DNA of 64,000 bases, taken from Cichorium intybus. Its lineage: Eukaryota > Streptophyta > Magnoliopsida > Asterales > Asteraceae. Positions 43,198-53,844 of the stretch are shown here, piece by piece; the stretch's first letter is position 1, and each line of letters begins with the position of its first letter. The DNA lies in the NCBI GenBank assembly GCA_023525715.1, contig CM042010.1, positions 83,639,894 through 83,703,893 on the forward strand, given 5' to 3'. The notes beneath the pieces were generated by a model that saw only the letters and a list, made by a program, of their open reading frames with translations, did no database searches and had not been told where the DNA came from. The position numbers and the translations under genes were made by a program.

Positions 43198-45996
43198 ATG
43201 CGTACCCGCAGGGGTAAGCAATTATCCCCATTGCAGTTTGATTCTGAGATTGAGCGTACTGCGTGCAAAATCCGTGCCCGTAGGCGTTTAAATATCATGA
43301 GTTTTAGTCAGGTTAGCAGTAGTCCGGTAAGTGTTGCCCATGAACCATCAGGTGAGGCAACGGGGATGTTTTCTATTCCCCCACTGTCAGAGTTTCAGTT
43401 TGGGAGCACGAGTGCTTCTGGTGGTGCAGTTTCAGCCCCTGCACCCATACCATCATGCACTCCACCATCTGTCCCACCATTTACACCCGCTTCACAACCA
43501 CAATCTACCAATCCATTTACATCTGCTATGTCTTGGGGAGAGCCGACCCGTGATGGCACCCGAGCTCCTAGACAGCATACACCAACATCTCAACCACAAC
43601 CAGTTCTTTTTAAACCTCAACCCACATTTCAATCAACACAACCTATACACTTTCAACAACCTCCTCAGCCACAATACCATTACCCAGAGACGGAGGAGGG
43701 ATATGACGAAGAAGACGAGGGATGTGTGCCACCAGCACCCCAACCACATTGGAACCGAGGTCGGGGACCTCCTAGAAGAGCACCACAGTATCAACCACCA
43801 GGTCAGCGGGAATACAATGATCATCTTTACGGTAACCCCTCCCAACCTTTACATTTCGCACAACCGAGACGGCAATCGGTTGCATCACATTTCCAACCGC
43901 GGGAATATGATGATTCATCGCCAATCTATATTCCTGATAACATTGATTCGCAAGTAGAGATAAGACCTCAGTTATTAGGAATATTGCCAGAGTTTAGAGG
44001 GTATAAGCAAGACGATCCCTATAATCATTTATATGAATTCTTAGCGATTGCTAATGCTAATAACCCTAGGAACACCAATAGAAATATTTTCAGGCTTAGA
44101 CTGTTTCCATTCACCCTTAAGGATAAAGCCAAATATTGGTTCACATCGTTGCCATCGAACAGTATTACTACATGGGATCGGCTCAAGGCAAAGTTCCTTC
44201 ATGAATTTTATCCAGCAAGTAAGACAATTGAAATCAGAAGAGTCATCCAGGACTTCCAGAAAAAGCCAGGAGAGGCTTTCCACGAAGCCTTTGACAAATT
44301 GAAGGAGTTGTTACGATCCTGTCCGCATCACGAAATTCCTAGGTGGCAGTTAGTTAAGTTATTCTTCGAAGGAGTCAGTGAGACGCATCAGGCCATGATA
44401 AATGCCTCATCCATTGGGACATTTATGTGGCAGGACCCAGAGGAAGCTTGGCAGTTCTTGGAGCAGTTGAGCAATGGCTCCAAGGCAAACTTTTCTACCA
44501 GGAAGATTGTAAGTACGGCGGCAGTAGTAGGAGTCGATGCTGACTAGAAAAAGGAAGTGAAAAAGGAAATTAGTGAACTGAATATGAAGTCTGACAGGCT
44601 CATGTCAACACTGCAGAATGGGCCACCAAATTCATCACAAGGAGGTCAAGGAGGACCTAAGACTCAAGAAGCAAATCAAGTTTATGGCCAGGGTCAAGGC
44701 CAGCACAATAACGGACGACCGTACAGGCCATACAACCAAGGACAGCAGCAAAATTTTAGGCAAAACAATTATCAGAGTCAATCGACTAATCAGCCTAGAA
44801 CACATCAGCCTGCGAACAACAATAACCACAATGGAAACACCAATACAAATAGCAACAATAACAATAACAGGGGGCCCAATAATGCTACCAACAACGCCCC
44901 GGGGACTCAAGAAGAGATGATTGCTAAGATGTATGACATGGTCACTGCGACGCAACAACAATCTCAAGCAAACGTAAAAGCCATTGCGAATATGGAACAA
45001 CAGATAGGTCAAATGGCTGCAGATCAGCAAAAGAGAGACAGTGGCAAGTTGCCGAGTGCTACAGAGATCAACCCTACTCATAATCAGCGCCCAGGGAAAG
45101 AGCAAGTCAACACTGTCGAATCAGGATGGCGAAAAGTCACTCTGGAGGACTTGTTCGAAGTAGGGAGTGAAGTTAGATCAGGGGAAGAAGAGAAGGCTCT
45201 AGGAAATGAGGAAGGTAAAGAAGAAGGAGGAGTTCTTGTTGAGAATAACACTCAATCAGAAATAGATAAAGAGGCCCATAAGGAGGAGCAACCAACGATA
45301 GCGGGGATCAAGCAGAAAAAGAAGAATAGGAAAGAGAAGAAAAAGCAGGAAGCACCCAAATCAATGGGGCCTTTAATGAACCAGCCCCTTTGGGACGAGC
45401 TTAAGGATGCCCCTGAAGACACCAGAATTCTGCAAGAAATGTGTGAACAAAATGGGAAGAGCAAAGCACCCACACCAAAAACTGTGAGGTTGACTGTGAA
45501 AGCAAGCGAGGCGTTATTGGGAACACTGCCCAAGAAGGAAAAAGACCCTGGATCACCATTGATCACTACAACTGTAGGGGACGTGGTTATTTGAAATACC
45601 TTATTAGATTTGGGAGCGAGTGTCAACATCTTGCCAGGATACCAGTACGATAAGTACAAAAATGAAGAAATTGAGCCAGCAGAAGTTGTATTGCAGCTGG
45701 CTGATCAATCAACTAAGGTATCTAGGGGAAAGCTAACAAATGTCATAGTCAAAGTTGGGGACTTTTTCTATCCCGTGGATTTTCTGGTTATGGAATATGA
45801 AAGTCTAGACGATGCACCTGCACTAATCTTAGGACGTATATTCTTAGCTACTGTTGGTTCAGTGATCGATTGCAAGACTGGAGATATGGACATTTTCTTC
45901 GGGACCAGAAAAAGAAGATTGAATATGTTTGGGAACCCGATATCATTACCTTCAGAAGGAAACGGCAGACAAGTAGACATAAGAACATTAATGTAG
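43198..45996 (+). pseudogene. Element F gag-protease, one frame with two stops
   Basis: The ATG at 43198 (MRTRRGK) opens one frame reaching 45996, with only TAG 44545-44547 and TGA 45592-45594 inside. A proline/glutamine-rich segment (43450-43900) leads to the Retrotrans_gag domain (about 43990-44500, with YKQDDPYNHLYEFL and DKAKYWFTSLP). Then follow an Asn/Gln/Gly-rich tract (44650-44900), a lysine/glutamate tail, and a retropepsin core LLDLGASVNILP with catalytic Asp at 45607-45609 and LGRIFLATVGS near 45829. No zinc knuckle was found. The TGA sits four codons ahead of the protease Asp. Gag would build particles and the protease would process it; RT must come from elsewhere. Confidence 0.86.
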
Positions 45997-46083
45997 CCAG
46001 GAATCAGGAGTAAGGAAAAGATCTGGACACGTACGGGAGAGGGAGGAAAAGAATAAATTTTAAAAGAAACCAAGGACCACCCA

Positions 46084-46341
46084 TTGTCCACCATCGACAA
46101 AGAACAACTGCTGGACATGATAGAGATAATGGAAGCCAGGCACCAGCAATACGAAAAGGAATCCAGAGAACGAGAGACGAATGTTTTTAAGCTCTTGAAA
46201 TCTCAACAACAATGGATCAGCGGTGTGAGTGATCGAATGACCCAACTCACATCTCTCATGACAATGATGGCCAACAATTTCATGCCAGAATACCAGCAAA
46301 TGCCATCAAGGGGTCAAGAAGAAGAAGAAGAGTCAGCTTAG
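46084..46341 (+). CDS. Short coiled-coil frame after protease in element F (uncertain)
   Basis: An 85-codon frame rich in Glu, Gln, Met and Arg with heptad-like spacing, ending in a run of Glu. It lies where pol should begin, so it may be a fused remnant of deleted sequence and not a gene. No ribosomal or promoter signal singles out its start. I do not recognise the family. Just after it lies GTTGGGAGGCAACCCA (46381-46396), a hairpin-forming sequence seen in Athila-type elements. Confidence 0.35.
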   Translation: MSTIDKEQLLDMIEIMEARHQQYEKESRERETNVFKLLKSQQQWISGVSDRMTQLTSLMTMMANNFMPEYQQMPSRGQEEEEESA

Positions 46342-46650
46342 GAGTAGTACGTCTGGCTGAAGACGTTAAACTTAGCGCTTGTTGGGAGGCAACCCATCGT
46401 GTCATAAGTTAGGATATATTTCTTTGAATAAAATACAAAAAATACATCAATCTTTTTGTAGGTACTAGTAGTTTGAAATAAGTGTGGGGTCATTTGAGAA
46501 GTTTTGAATTTTTTGAAGTCCGCGCCGCGGATATTTGAATTACGCGACGCAGGATTGTAAACCAACCCGATGCGCAGGGGTTGATTTGGTGACACGCGTG
46601 ACGCGCAAAGCATAAACCCGTGACGCGGTCAACGATCAGTCGGTTTTCAC
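46342..46650 (+). promoter_or_regulatory. Upstream region of F's 3' ORF with CpG-dense words
   Basis: Non-coding. It includes an AAGTGTGGGG motif (46480-46489), GCGCCGCGG/GCGACGC words at 46519-46551 and GACACGCGTGACGCGC/GTGACGCGG words at 46591-46629, just ahead of the TATA-like box at 46653. This copies the layout of the LTR promoter of the same element. Confidence 0.5.
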
Positions 46651-47097
46651 TTTTATAAGGTAAGTCGCGGTTCACACGACCCACACACGACTCGGAGCTC
46701 TGGTTATCGAAATTCTCTTGCAATTTTTCTTGCTCATTTTGTTCCCACTGCCAAGGTACGCTATTCTAACTATCTATTACTCGTTAAAACTAGTGATTAG
46801 GTAGTTAATTTTAGTGATTTACCAAAAATAGTTCAAAACTTAGAATCGCTAATGCTAGCTCATAGGGTGTTTGTTTTGCCAAATGGAGACCCTAGATGAG
46901 CTAGTCGGCACCTAGGCTACCTTGTGGTATGATTATATTGAGTTTTAGCAGGTTAAATTGAGATTTTGGATCGGGGTTTGGAAACAGCCGCACGCCGCGC
47001 CGCGCCCTTGCCCTTGGGCCGCGCCGCGGTGCGGCAGGGAAGATGAGGACTGATTCTGCAAAAAAAAAAAATTTGTGGCTATATTTTCTTTTTGCAG
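46651..47097 (+). promoter_or_regulatory. Putative internal promoter, leader exon and leader intron of F's 3' ORF
   Basis: TTTTATAAGG (46651-46660) is TATA-like. About 90 bases downstream CCAAG|GTACGC (46755/46756) fits a 5' splice site. A pyrimidine-rich stretch ending TTTTTGCAG at 47097 is followed at once by ATGATG. The predicted intron is 342 bases and contains another GC-rich word cluster (46988-47036). Confidence 0.5.
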
Positions 47098-48261
47098 ATG
47101 ATGTTCAGATTGAAGCATGCTTTCCTCCAGTTCCCCGAGGGACTGGCCAGTTCTGCAGAGTATACTTCACGGAGGGACGCATTGAGGGGTCGTCGGGTTC
47201 TCGAGGCGACGGTTATTGATAGAGATATATTGAGAGACGCAGGACTATGGGGTGCGATCGAGCCATTCTTGCATCGCACCTGGACCCATGAGGAGGAATC
47301 ATTCACTTGCCGAGGATGGGATCGGATCATGGCCACTGACGAGGATGTGGTCTATACGGAGCTTCTCCTGGAGTTCTTGTCCACCATCCATTTTGCTCCT
47401 AGGGCGTCGGATCCACGATCCAGACTCATCCGCTTTCGCTTGGGATGCGTACAGAGGGAGTGCAACCTCCGGGAGTTCGGGAGGCGCACATGCATCTACA
47501 CTCCAGCGGATTTGCAGCACCATTACTTCACGCAGTTCTTTGGTGCGTGCATCCAGGGGCAGCTAGACCGGGCCCCCAACATGGAGATTTGGACACCGCT
47601 GTCCAATGTCATGTACGAGGCAGGGACCTCGAGGGAGAGCCACCTACGTGATCCACTTCACCGCCTCATGCACCGTATCGTCTCCACCTCCATCATGCAG
47701 CGGGAGGGAGGCGAGAAGGTGTCTGGGGAGGATATGACATACCTGTAGGCTCTCCTCGACCCGTCCCGATTCCTCCATCTCCCCTTCGCCCTCGCAGTCG
47801 CTCTTTCCACCCATTCGACGAGCGTCTCCACCAGCAGCCCACTGTCCAAGGGGTATGTTATTACCCTCCTGGCCCGCTCATATGGTATTCTCACTGCCTC
47901 CGTGGCAGCTTCCTTGACAGCACGCACTTTGGGGAGGATGCGGCTCATTGAGCAGCAGCGCCCGTGGCAGTTCATCCGGGCACCGACCGAGCCTCCTCAG
48001 GCACCTCAGCCCGCGTATGCCCAGCCTGGCAGGAGACGCAGGAGGCCAGAGCCAGCACCAGAGCCGCAGCCACAGCCGCAGGAGGACCCAGCGGCCATCC
48101 ATCGGTTGGAGGCCCGGGTTGCGAGGATGGAGGACCAGCTCGAGTGGATCGGGGAGGTACTTTTGGAGTTGGCCGCTCAGCAGGGCCGACACCCCCGACC
48201 ATTCCCAGCCAGGGCCCATGATCATGAGGCTGGACCCTCCAGGCCACCTGGTAGCGATTGA
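47098..48261 (+). pseudogene. Athila-type 3' ORF of element F, one stop
   Basis: The ATG at 47098 opens a frame of 388 codons ending at 48261, with a single TAG at 47746-47748. The N-terminal part is Arg-rich and globular (REFGRRTCIYTPADL near 47475-47520; LHRLMHRIVSTSIMQRE near 47657-47710). The C-terminal part has a hydrophobic stretch (near 47855-47925), a proline-rich segment and a short coiled coil (AIHRLEARVARMEDQLEWI near 48094-48150). Position and style resemble proteins annotated as Athila ORF-1 or plant transposon protein; that match is from memory and needs a profile search. G+C is clearly higher than in the rest of F. Function unknown. Confidence 0.65.
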
Positions 48262-49279
48262 TGTATTTTTCTTTCTTTCTTTTTATATTTTTGGGATATA
48301 TGTACAAACTTATGACACTCCTATTTGTATGTTTTTGTTCATATCTTATTTGTCATGTTTGTTTTTAATTTGTTTGTTAAGTTATGCATGATATACCAAT
48401 GTGAGAATGAGTTGTCTAAGACAAGTGTGGGGTCACCGTGCCCCCTCCACTTGTCTTGACCACCGGCGTGTTCACTGCAGCGCTACAACTCCAGAATACG
48501 AAATCGAGGATCCATCTGTACGCAATTATACCTGTGATATTGAGCACCAAGCAGTCTATCGTCCAAAAAGGGGTAACTCTTTCTCCCTTGTTTTGAAATA
48601 ATTTTGTACAACGGGGACGTTGTACGGTTTTAAGTGTGGGTTGTGGACGGTCGAAAGAGATTTTTTGAAATTTTTTGCAGAAATGATCAATTCTTCAATT
48701 TTTAGCAATATTTTTTAAAATTTTTAATAAATTGCAATTTTGAAATGAATGGTTTGTGATTGTGATAGCATTAGTATTTTTCAAGAAATACTGTTTATTT
48801 GTGATCATGCTATTAGTTAGTCAAATAAGTTAAGTTTTACGAGTTTAGAAGATTGAGCTGTTTTAGGATTGGAATTTAGGAAGGAAAAGTCTATCTGTGG
48901 CCTTTGTTGTTCGAGCCGGTAGGTCTAAAATGGGTGGGCCTTATGCACCTTACCACCTAAGATCGTCTGGTCTGGGATGGTATTTCTGAAAGCTCGCTAC
49001 ACGGACAACATCGAAAGTCATGGGCAATTCCTTAATGGCCTTTAGAATCTGAATGAGTAAGTACACTTCATTGTGGACAGAAAGTTTGTAATCAAGGGTT
49101 CTCTAGAAAGCCATGAATTCCAAAGAACAATTCAATTATGTTTTCGCGAACTATTCCACTCTAACTCGAAGAGCAATAAACTTTGAAACTGAACACAGTC
49201 AAAAATTGTTTGATTCTTTATTATAATTTGTTAAAAACTCTCTTGCTTGGGGACAAGCAAGGCACAAGTGTGGGGTGTT
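48262..49279 (+). other. Element F 3' non-coding region
   Basis: About 1 kb of AT-rich DNA. AAGTGTGGG motifs occur at 48423-48432, 48632-48640 and 49266-49275, the last just before the 3' LTR and probably the polypurine-type primer. No reading frame is supported. Confidence 0.65.
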
Positions 49280-50389
49280 TGACAACGCCTAGTGATATCA
49301 AGTATTTTAGGCGTTGTTGAGCCCTGTTGTTGATAAAATTATATCAAATATGTCTGGGTATTCTCACTTTTCGTGTCAGGACTTGTTTGGAGAAAAAGAA
49401 TGGAAACAGGGACTAAAAGCGTGCAAAAAGGAAGAAGTTGGGAAGAATGAAAAATCAATGAAACTCGTACGCGCGCCGCGGATACATCATCTGCGCGACG
49501 CGGGCTTAAGGCGGTGGAACACATTTAAATGCCGAAGAAACGGGAAAAGATTAGTACGCGCGTCGCGGATTCACTTCTGTGCGGCGCGGCTGCGGGAAAT
49601 TTGCAAGTATAAATAGATGCATTTCCAGTCGAAAACCCTAGCAAAGACCGGGTGTAAAATCGACCTTGAAGCTCTTTGACTCCATGATTTCATTCCAGAA
49701 GATTCTCAATTGCTATTGGTTAGTTTTAGATTTTATTTGTAATTAAATAGTTGGATTTAAGCTTGGTTTTGTATCTTTGGGTGTGACAACCATTGATATT
49801 AAGCTTTGGCTTCTGTTTTTTGATCATTTGGTTACTGTTTTTATGTTTGGATTCGGATTTGGTGAATGCAAAGCATTTGGTTACATTTAATCTTAGCTTT
49901 TTCGGTGTTTTATGCTTGTGTTTGGTTTTGGATGTGTGATTGATGTTTGGATATTGTTTTGACCTTATTGGGACTATTTTCCTTTGCTGAAATCAGTAGC
50001 TAATTAGGTTAGTTTTTAGGGATTAAACCTTGGCTAGTAACTGTTCAGAAGAACTTTAGTTAGTGGCTAGTTTATGATTTGCTTGGTTTTGCTAGTTTGG
50101 ATGCCTTTGATTGCTTCTGATTCAGAGATGTACTTCTGATTTCAGAAAGTAACTAGGTCATTTGAGCATAGCTTAGCTTGGCTTGAGTGTGTTTGATCAT
50201 TGCTTTTGTTTGCTAGTGATTAGGAAGATAGAAACTAGATCCTCCGACTGTAGCTGTGACACTACTAGTTGGTAATCTCTCATCTAGTCTAACCACGAAG
50301 CTCCTGTGGATCGACCCTGACTACCGCTATACTAGTGTGTGTTAGGTTTTCTCTTATTTTTTACTGCACGACGACCTCTGCGCGTGTCA
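49280..50389 (+). repeat. Element F 3' LTR
   Basis: 1110 bases, TGACAACGCC...GCGTGTCA. TATA at 49608-49615. GC-rich words at 49469-49504 and 49555-49596, with a few C-to-T changes relative to the 5' LTR. Confidence 0.95.
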
Positions 50390-50903
50390 TTAGTTCCTCG
50401 TCAAAGTGCACATTCAGCTTCATAAGGCGCTCCACGTATCTTTGCATTTTCTGCACGTGGCCGCAAACAGACTCTCCCTCCCTCATCTTGCAGGCCATGA
50501 GTGCTTTGACTACTTCATACTTTTCCTGACGAGCTTGCTTATGGAACTATTCCATAAGGTCCTTGTTCATCTCGTATGGCCAGTAGTCCTTATAGAACCT
50601 TTGCAATTTGGGGACCATAGTGGCGACCATGATGCATGCCACTTTAGTAGCATCGTCGTAGTGTTTCTTGAATGAGGCACATTCCTCAGGAGTAGCAGTT
50701 TCTTGATCAATCTCGATGAGCTCCTTTTCAAGAACATACTCTTTATCCTCGAACTTGAGCACCATCTTGATGTTTCTCATCCAATCATCATAGTTGGTGC
50801 CATCTAATGTCACCTTAGAACATAGCGAGATGATCGAGGAGAAGTTGGTGTTATGGGTGGAGTGGGGCGTGGTGGGAGCAACAAGAGTATCAGAAGAAGA
50901 CAT
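50390..50903 (-). pseudogene. Element C gag, N-terminal part
   Basis: ATG at 50903-50901 directly follows a pyrimidine tract ending in ATAG, as in D. The frame matches the N-terminal copia-type gag domain of D (LNGTNYxDW-like block near 50800-50775; DATKVACIMVATM near 50655-50617). A TAG at 50549-50547 breaks it. After that the same frame continues to F's insertion at 50394 and resumes at 41959. Nonfunctional. Confidence 0.85.
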
Positions 50904-52062
50904 CTATAAAAGAAGGTAGTTTTGATTAAATAAGGAAATCCTCAATATTCAACCCAACGATAAATATCAAGGCTAGGATCCAACTATGTAATTACACAAC
51001 TTAGAAAAGGGATGCCGTAATCTAATTGTAAATTACTTAAAGGTAGGTAAATGACGATTTACCAATCTCACTGCGGAAGATAATCATATTAAGTGAAATT
51101 CCTAGATCTTATGAGATTCATTGAATAAATCAATGGCATGTTTAATCTCGGATTATGTCCATCCGTTTGTGACTGGGATGCTGAGGATCACAAACAAGGT
51201 GTGAATAACCATGCAAATCACATGGTAACCTCACTGTCGTTTATCATCTCGATTGATGTGCCGGTTAACCACACGAGCTCCATCATCAATGATAATTTAT
51301 GAGATACCCATTACTACTTTTTATGAGTCCCTATTAGTGTGCCGGTTAACCACACGACCTCCACTAACGATTCATAAAGTGTAATGTGTTATTTCATGGG
51401 TTAGCATACAATTCACATTTTCCTAAAGTAATTAGATTGGGTTTTTATTAAATGTTCTAGTACTTTGTCTAATAGCATTATAATTTTAATGAGATTAGGT
51501 TTATCCTATCAAATCCGTTCTGCTAACGACACTCTACTAGTAAAGGAAGCGGTGGGTGAGAGTGGACACCCATTCAACCGTCATTTTATATACAGTTTCC
51601 TTATACCCGCCTTATAGACCAGTTTTGTTAATGAAGCATATTAGCGATTTGACCGACTTAATCTTATACATAAATGTAATCTTATAATAATATATATATA
51701 TATATAAGATGTATTTTAAACAATTTAAAATGTCTTTGATTTAATTTTGTGTCTTTTAATTAACTGTTAATTAAATTAATTAAATCAAACAAGGATCAAA
51801 AAAATTAATCCAATTAATTTTAATCCTAATCCTTGCCCACTAGGTGTAATCGAAAATAAGGCCAAGTGGTTTCCAATTTTTAATTAATCATATTTACCAA
51901 AAATAGAAAACCCTAGAGGAGGCCAGGCAATTTTCGAAAAACCAGGGTAGAGGCCAGGGTTTCAGAAACCCTTTGGAAAAATCGATAATCATGTGGGCAA
52001 GGGTTTATTTTCGATAAACCCTATGTCCAAATCGAGATATAGCAGTTTAACAGAAAAACAGC
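50904..52062 (-). other. Element C leader, non-coding
   Basis: About 1.16 kb between primer site and gag. It aligns with the leader of D (55540-56015 plus 57820-58685). It contains a TA microsatellite (near 51688-51706) and two copies of a GTGTGGTTAACCGGCACA-like phrase (near 51258 and 51338). No reading frame is supported. The 3' edge TTCTTTTATAG just before ATG could be a splice acceptor. Confidence 0.6.
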
Positions 52063-52077
52063 ATGGCTCTAATACCA
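52063..52077 (-). promoter_or_regulatory. Primer-binding site of element C (tRNA-Met type)
   Basis: TGGTATTAGAGCCAT on the minus strand, one change from the core TGGTATCAGAGC, one base inside the LTR. Confidence 0.8.
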
Positions 52078-52078
52078 T

Positions 52079-52786
52079 TGATGGGTTTATATGAAATCAA
52101 TGAGCTTAAATCCTAAGTTCACATGCACCTTAAAGGGTCTATGTTTTTCTCAAATTAAACCTATAACTAAGGCCAATATTAAAATTGCAAAAGATGAATT
52201 GTATACCTTTTGACATTTGGAAGCTAGCACCACAAGTGTCGTGCCTCTAGTGGCTCACACCCAAGAACTAGGCAAGCTAGATGAGCAAGAGAGAGCAAGG
52301 AGAGATCCTTCAAGTTGGTGTGAATAATGGGGTGCCAGGGGCCTCTATTTATAGTCTCCGGGTGATAAGCAATAAGGAGTATAACTGTCTTATTTAAGAT
52401 CCTGATATGATAAGGCTTTTATCATATAAAGGGATCTGCTTATCACTGCCATAATAAGCCTCATGGGCTGCAAAATCCACAAGGCTCCAAGCCTTGGACT
52501 TCGTCCAACCCATTAGGGTATTCAGGTTGTTCATTACTCAACTATTGGACAATTACAATTCAGCCCCTGCACAAGGCTCCAAGCCTTTCTGATCAATTAT
52601 TAATTAAATAATATGATTTCTAATTAATATATTAATCTCATAATATATTAATAAATCATTATTTCTCTATCTTAGTTAATCATCTATTCCTTTGCTAGTT
52701 ATGAGGGCAACCCAAAAGGATCGTGTTGCTATCAACTTAAGTATACTTCTAAATTATAGTTATTGCTTAGACACCTTAATCCAACA
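52079..52786 (-). repeat. Element C 5' LTR
   Basis: 708 bases, TGTTGGATTAAGG...ACCCATCA on the minus strand. TATAAATA at 52353-52346. Two copies of the palindromic word ACAAGGCTCCAAGCCTT (plus strand; 52479-52495 and 52571-52587) lie upstream of the TATA box. It aligns with the LTR of D at its start and around the TATA box. The adjacent H sequence would give TSD AAATC (52787-52791). Confidence 0.87.
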
Positions 52787-53844
52787 AAATCTGGTAAGGC
52801 CAAGATAGGAGCAGCCCACAAACACTCCTTGATTTTTTCAAATGCCTTTTGAGCATCTTCTCCCCATATAAAAGCACCTTTCTTCAAACAACTAGTAATG
52901 GGACTTGAAAGAGTGCTGAAATCACGAATAAAACGCCTATAGAATAAGGCCAAGCCATGACACCAACGCACTTCACTTATGTTTTTAGGACTAGGCCAGG
53001 ACTTGATTGCTTCAATATTGAACTGATCCACGGACACGCCATCTTTAGAAACCACATATCCCAAGAATTTCACTTCCTCCACCAAGAATGAACACTTCTC
53101 TTGTTTTCCATAGAGCTTTTGAGCTCTAAGAGTTTCAAACACCTGTTTCAAGTGTACCAAATGCTCCTCCCTCCTTTTGCTATACACCAAAATGTCATCA
53201 ACGTAGACAACAACAAACCTGCCCAAAAACTATTTAAGCACTTCATTCATTAGTCTCATGAAAGTACTTGGTGCATTAGTAAGGCCAAATGACATGACAA
53301 CCCATGTTTGGTTTTAAAGGTTGTCTTCCGTTCATTACCCCTACGCATAAGAATCTGGTGATAACCACTTCTCAAATCAATTTTTGAGAACACAATCAGA
53401 TCTATACAATTCATCCAACATATCATCAAGTCTATGAATGGGAAATCTATACTTGATGGTTATATTGTTTACGACTCTACTATCCACACACATCCTCCAA
53501 GAACCATCTTCTTTTGGCACCAACAAAACAGGAACAACACAAGGACTTAAGCTTTCACGCACATAACCCATTTTCATGAGTTCACCAATCTGTTTTTGCA
53601 ATTCCTTTGTTTCCTCCGGATTGCAACGATAAGCAGCCTTATTAGGCAAAGATACACCTGGAATAAGGTCTATTTGATGTTCAATACCACGGATTGGAGG
53701 CAAACCTGGAGGTAATTCAGTTGGGAACACATCTTGATACTCCATGAGAAAATCGGCAATTGGACCTTTTTCTTGCACAATCTGCCCCACCCTTGGATCT
53801 TCTTTAGCCACAAGCATGTAAACCACATCCCCTTGGTCAAGAAT
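52787..53844 (-). pseudogene. Element H reverse transcriptase (broken)
   Basis: RT blocks in order: YRCNPEETKELQKQI (near 53640-53590), PVLLVPKEDGSWRMCVD (near 53540-53485), KIDLRSGYHQI (near 53365-53330, in a shifted frame), then VVVYVDDILVYSK (near 53215-53175) holding the catalytic YVDD. The RNase H connection VKFLGYVVS and the start of the tether (FYRRFIRDFS) follow. Two frame changes lie between 53395 and 53230, with about 10 codons lost around the FGLTNAP block. The frame is cut by the LTR of C at 52786. Confidence 0.85.

Larger units (their letters stand above)
41960..50389 (+). mobile_element. Element F: Athila-type gypsy element without pol, 8.4 kb
   Basis: Complete from LTR to LTR on the plus strand with TSD TTAGT. 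It has an exact tRNA-Asp primer site, gag-protease (43198-45996), a short coiled-coil frame, an apparent internal promoter, an Athila 3' ORF (47098-48261), a purine-rich tract and a 3' LTR. No RT, RNase H or integrase motif occurs between 45996 and 47098, so it is a non-autonomous derivative. The LTRs differ at roughly two dozen positions in 1.1 kb by eye. E belongs to the same lineage and may represent the autonomous type. F interrupts gag of copia element C. Confidence 0.92.
25540..52786 (-). mobile_element. Element C: Ty1/copia element, interrupted by B and F and cut by E
   Basis: Minus strand, from its 5' LTR (52786-52079) leftward. Pieces: LTR, primer site, leader and start of gag (52786-50390); rest of gag, protease and most of integrase (41959-40469); end of integrase, RT and the start of RNase H (26871-25540). 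Insertions between the pieces carry perfect TSDs, so removing F and B rejoins codons exactly. It belongs to the same family as D, with which it aligns along gag, pol and LTR. Many nonsense codons and frameshifts show it is older than its passengers. It interrupts the RT of gypsy remnant H. Confidence 0.9.

Noticed and set aside
43331..43957. 208-codon His/Leu-rich frame over F gag
   Set aside because: Out-of-phase shadow of the proline/glutamine-rich gag segment; the same holds for 23612-24064 and 18326-18640.
47252..48391. Overlapping frames on both strands over F's 3' ORF
   Set aside because: G+C-rich DNA has few stops by chance; only the 47098 frame continues through the stop and has coherent composition.
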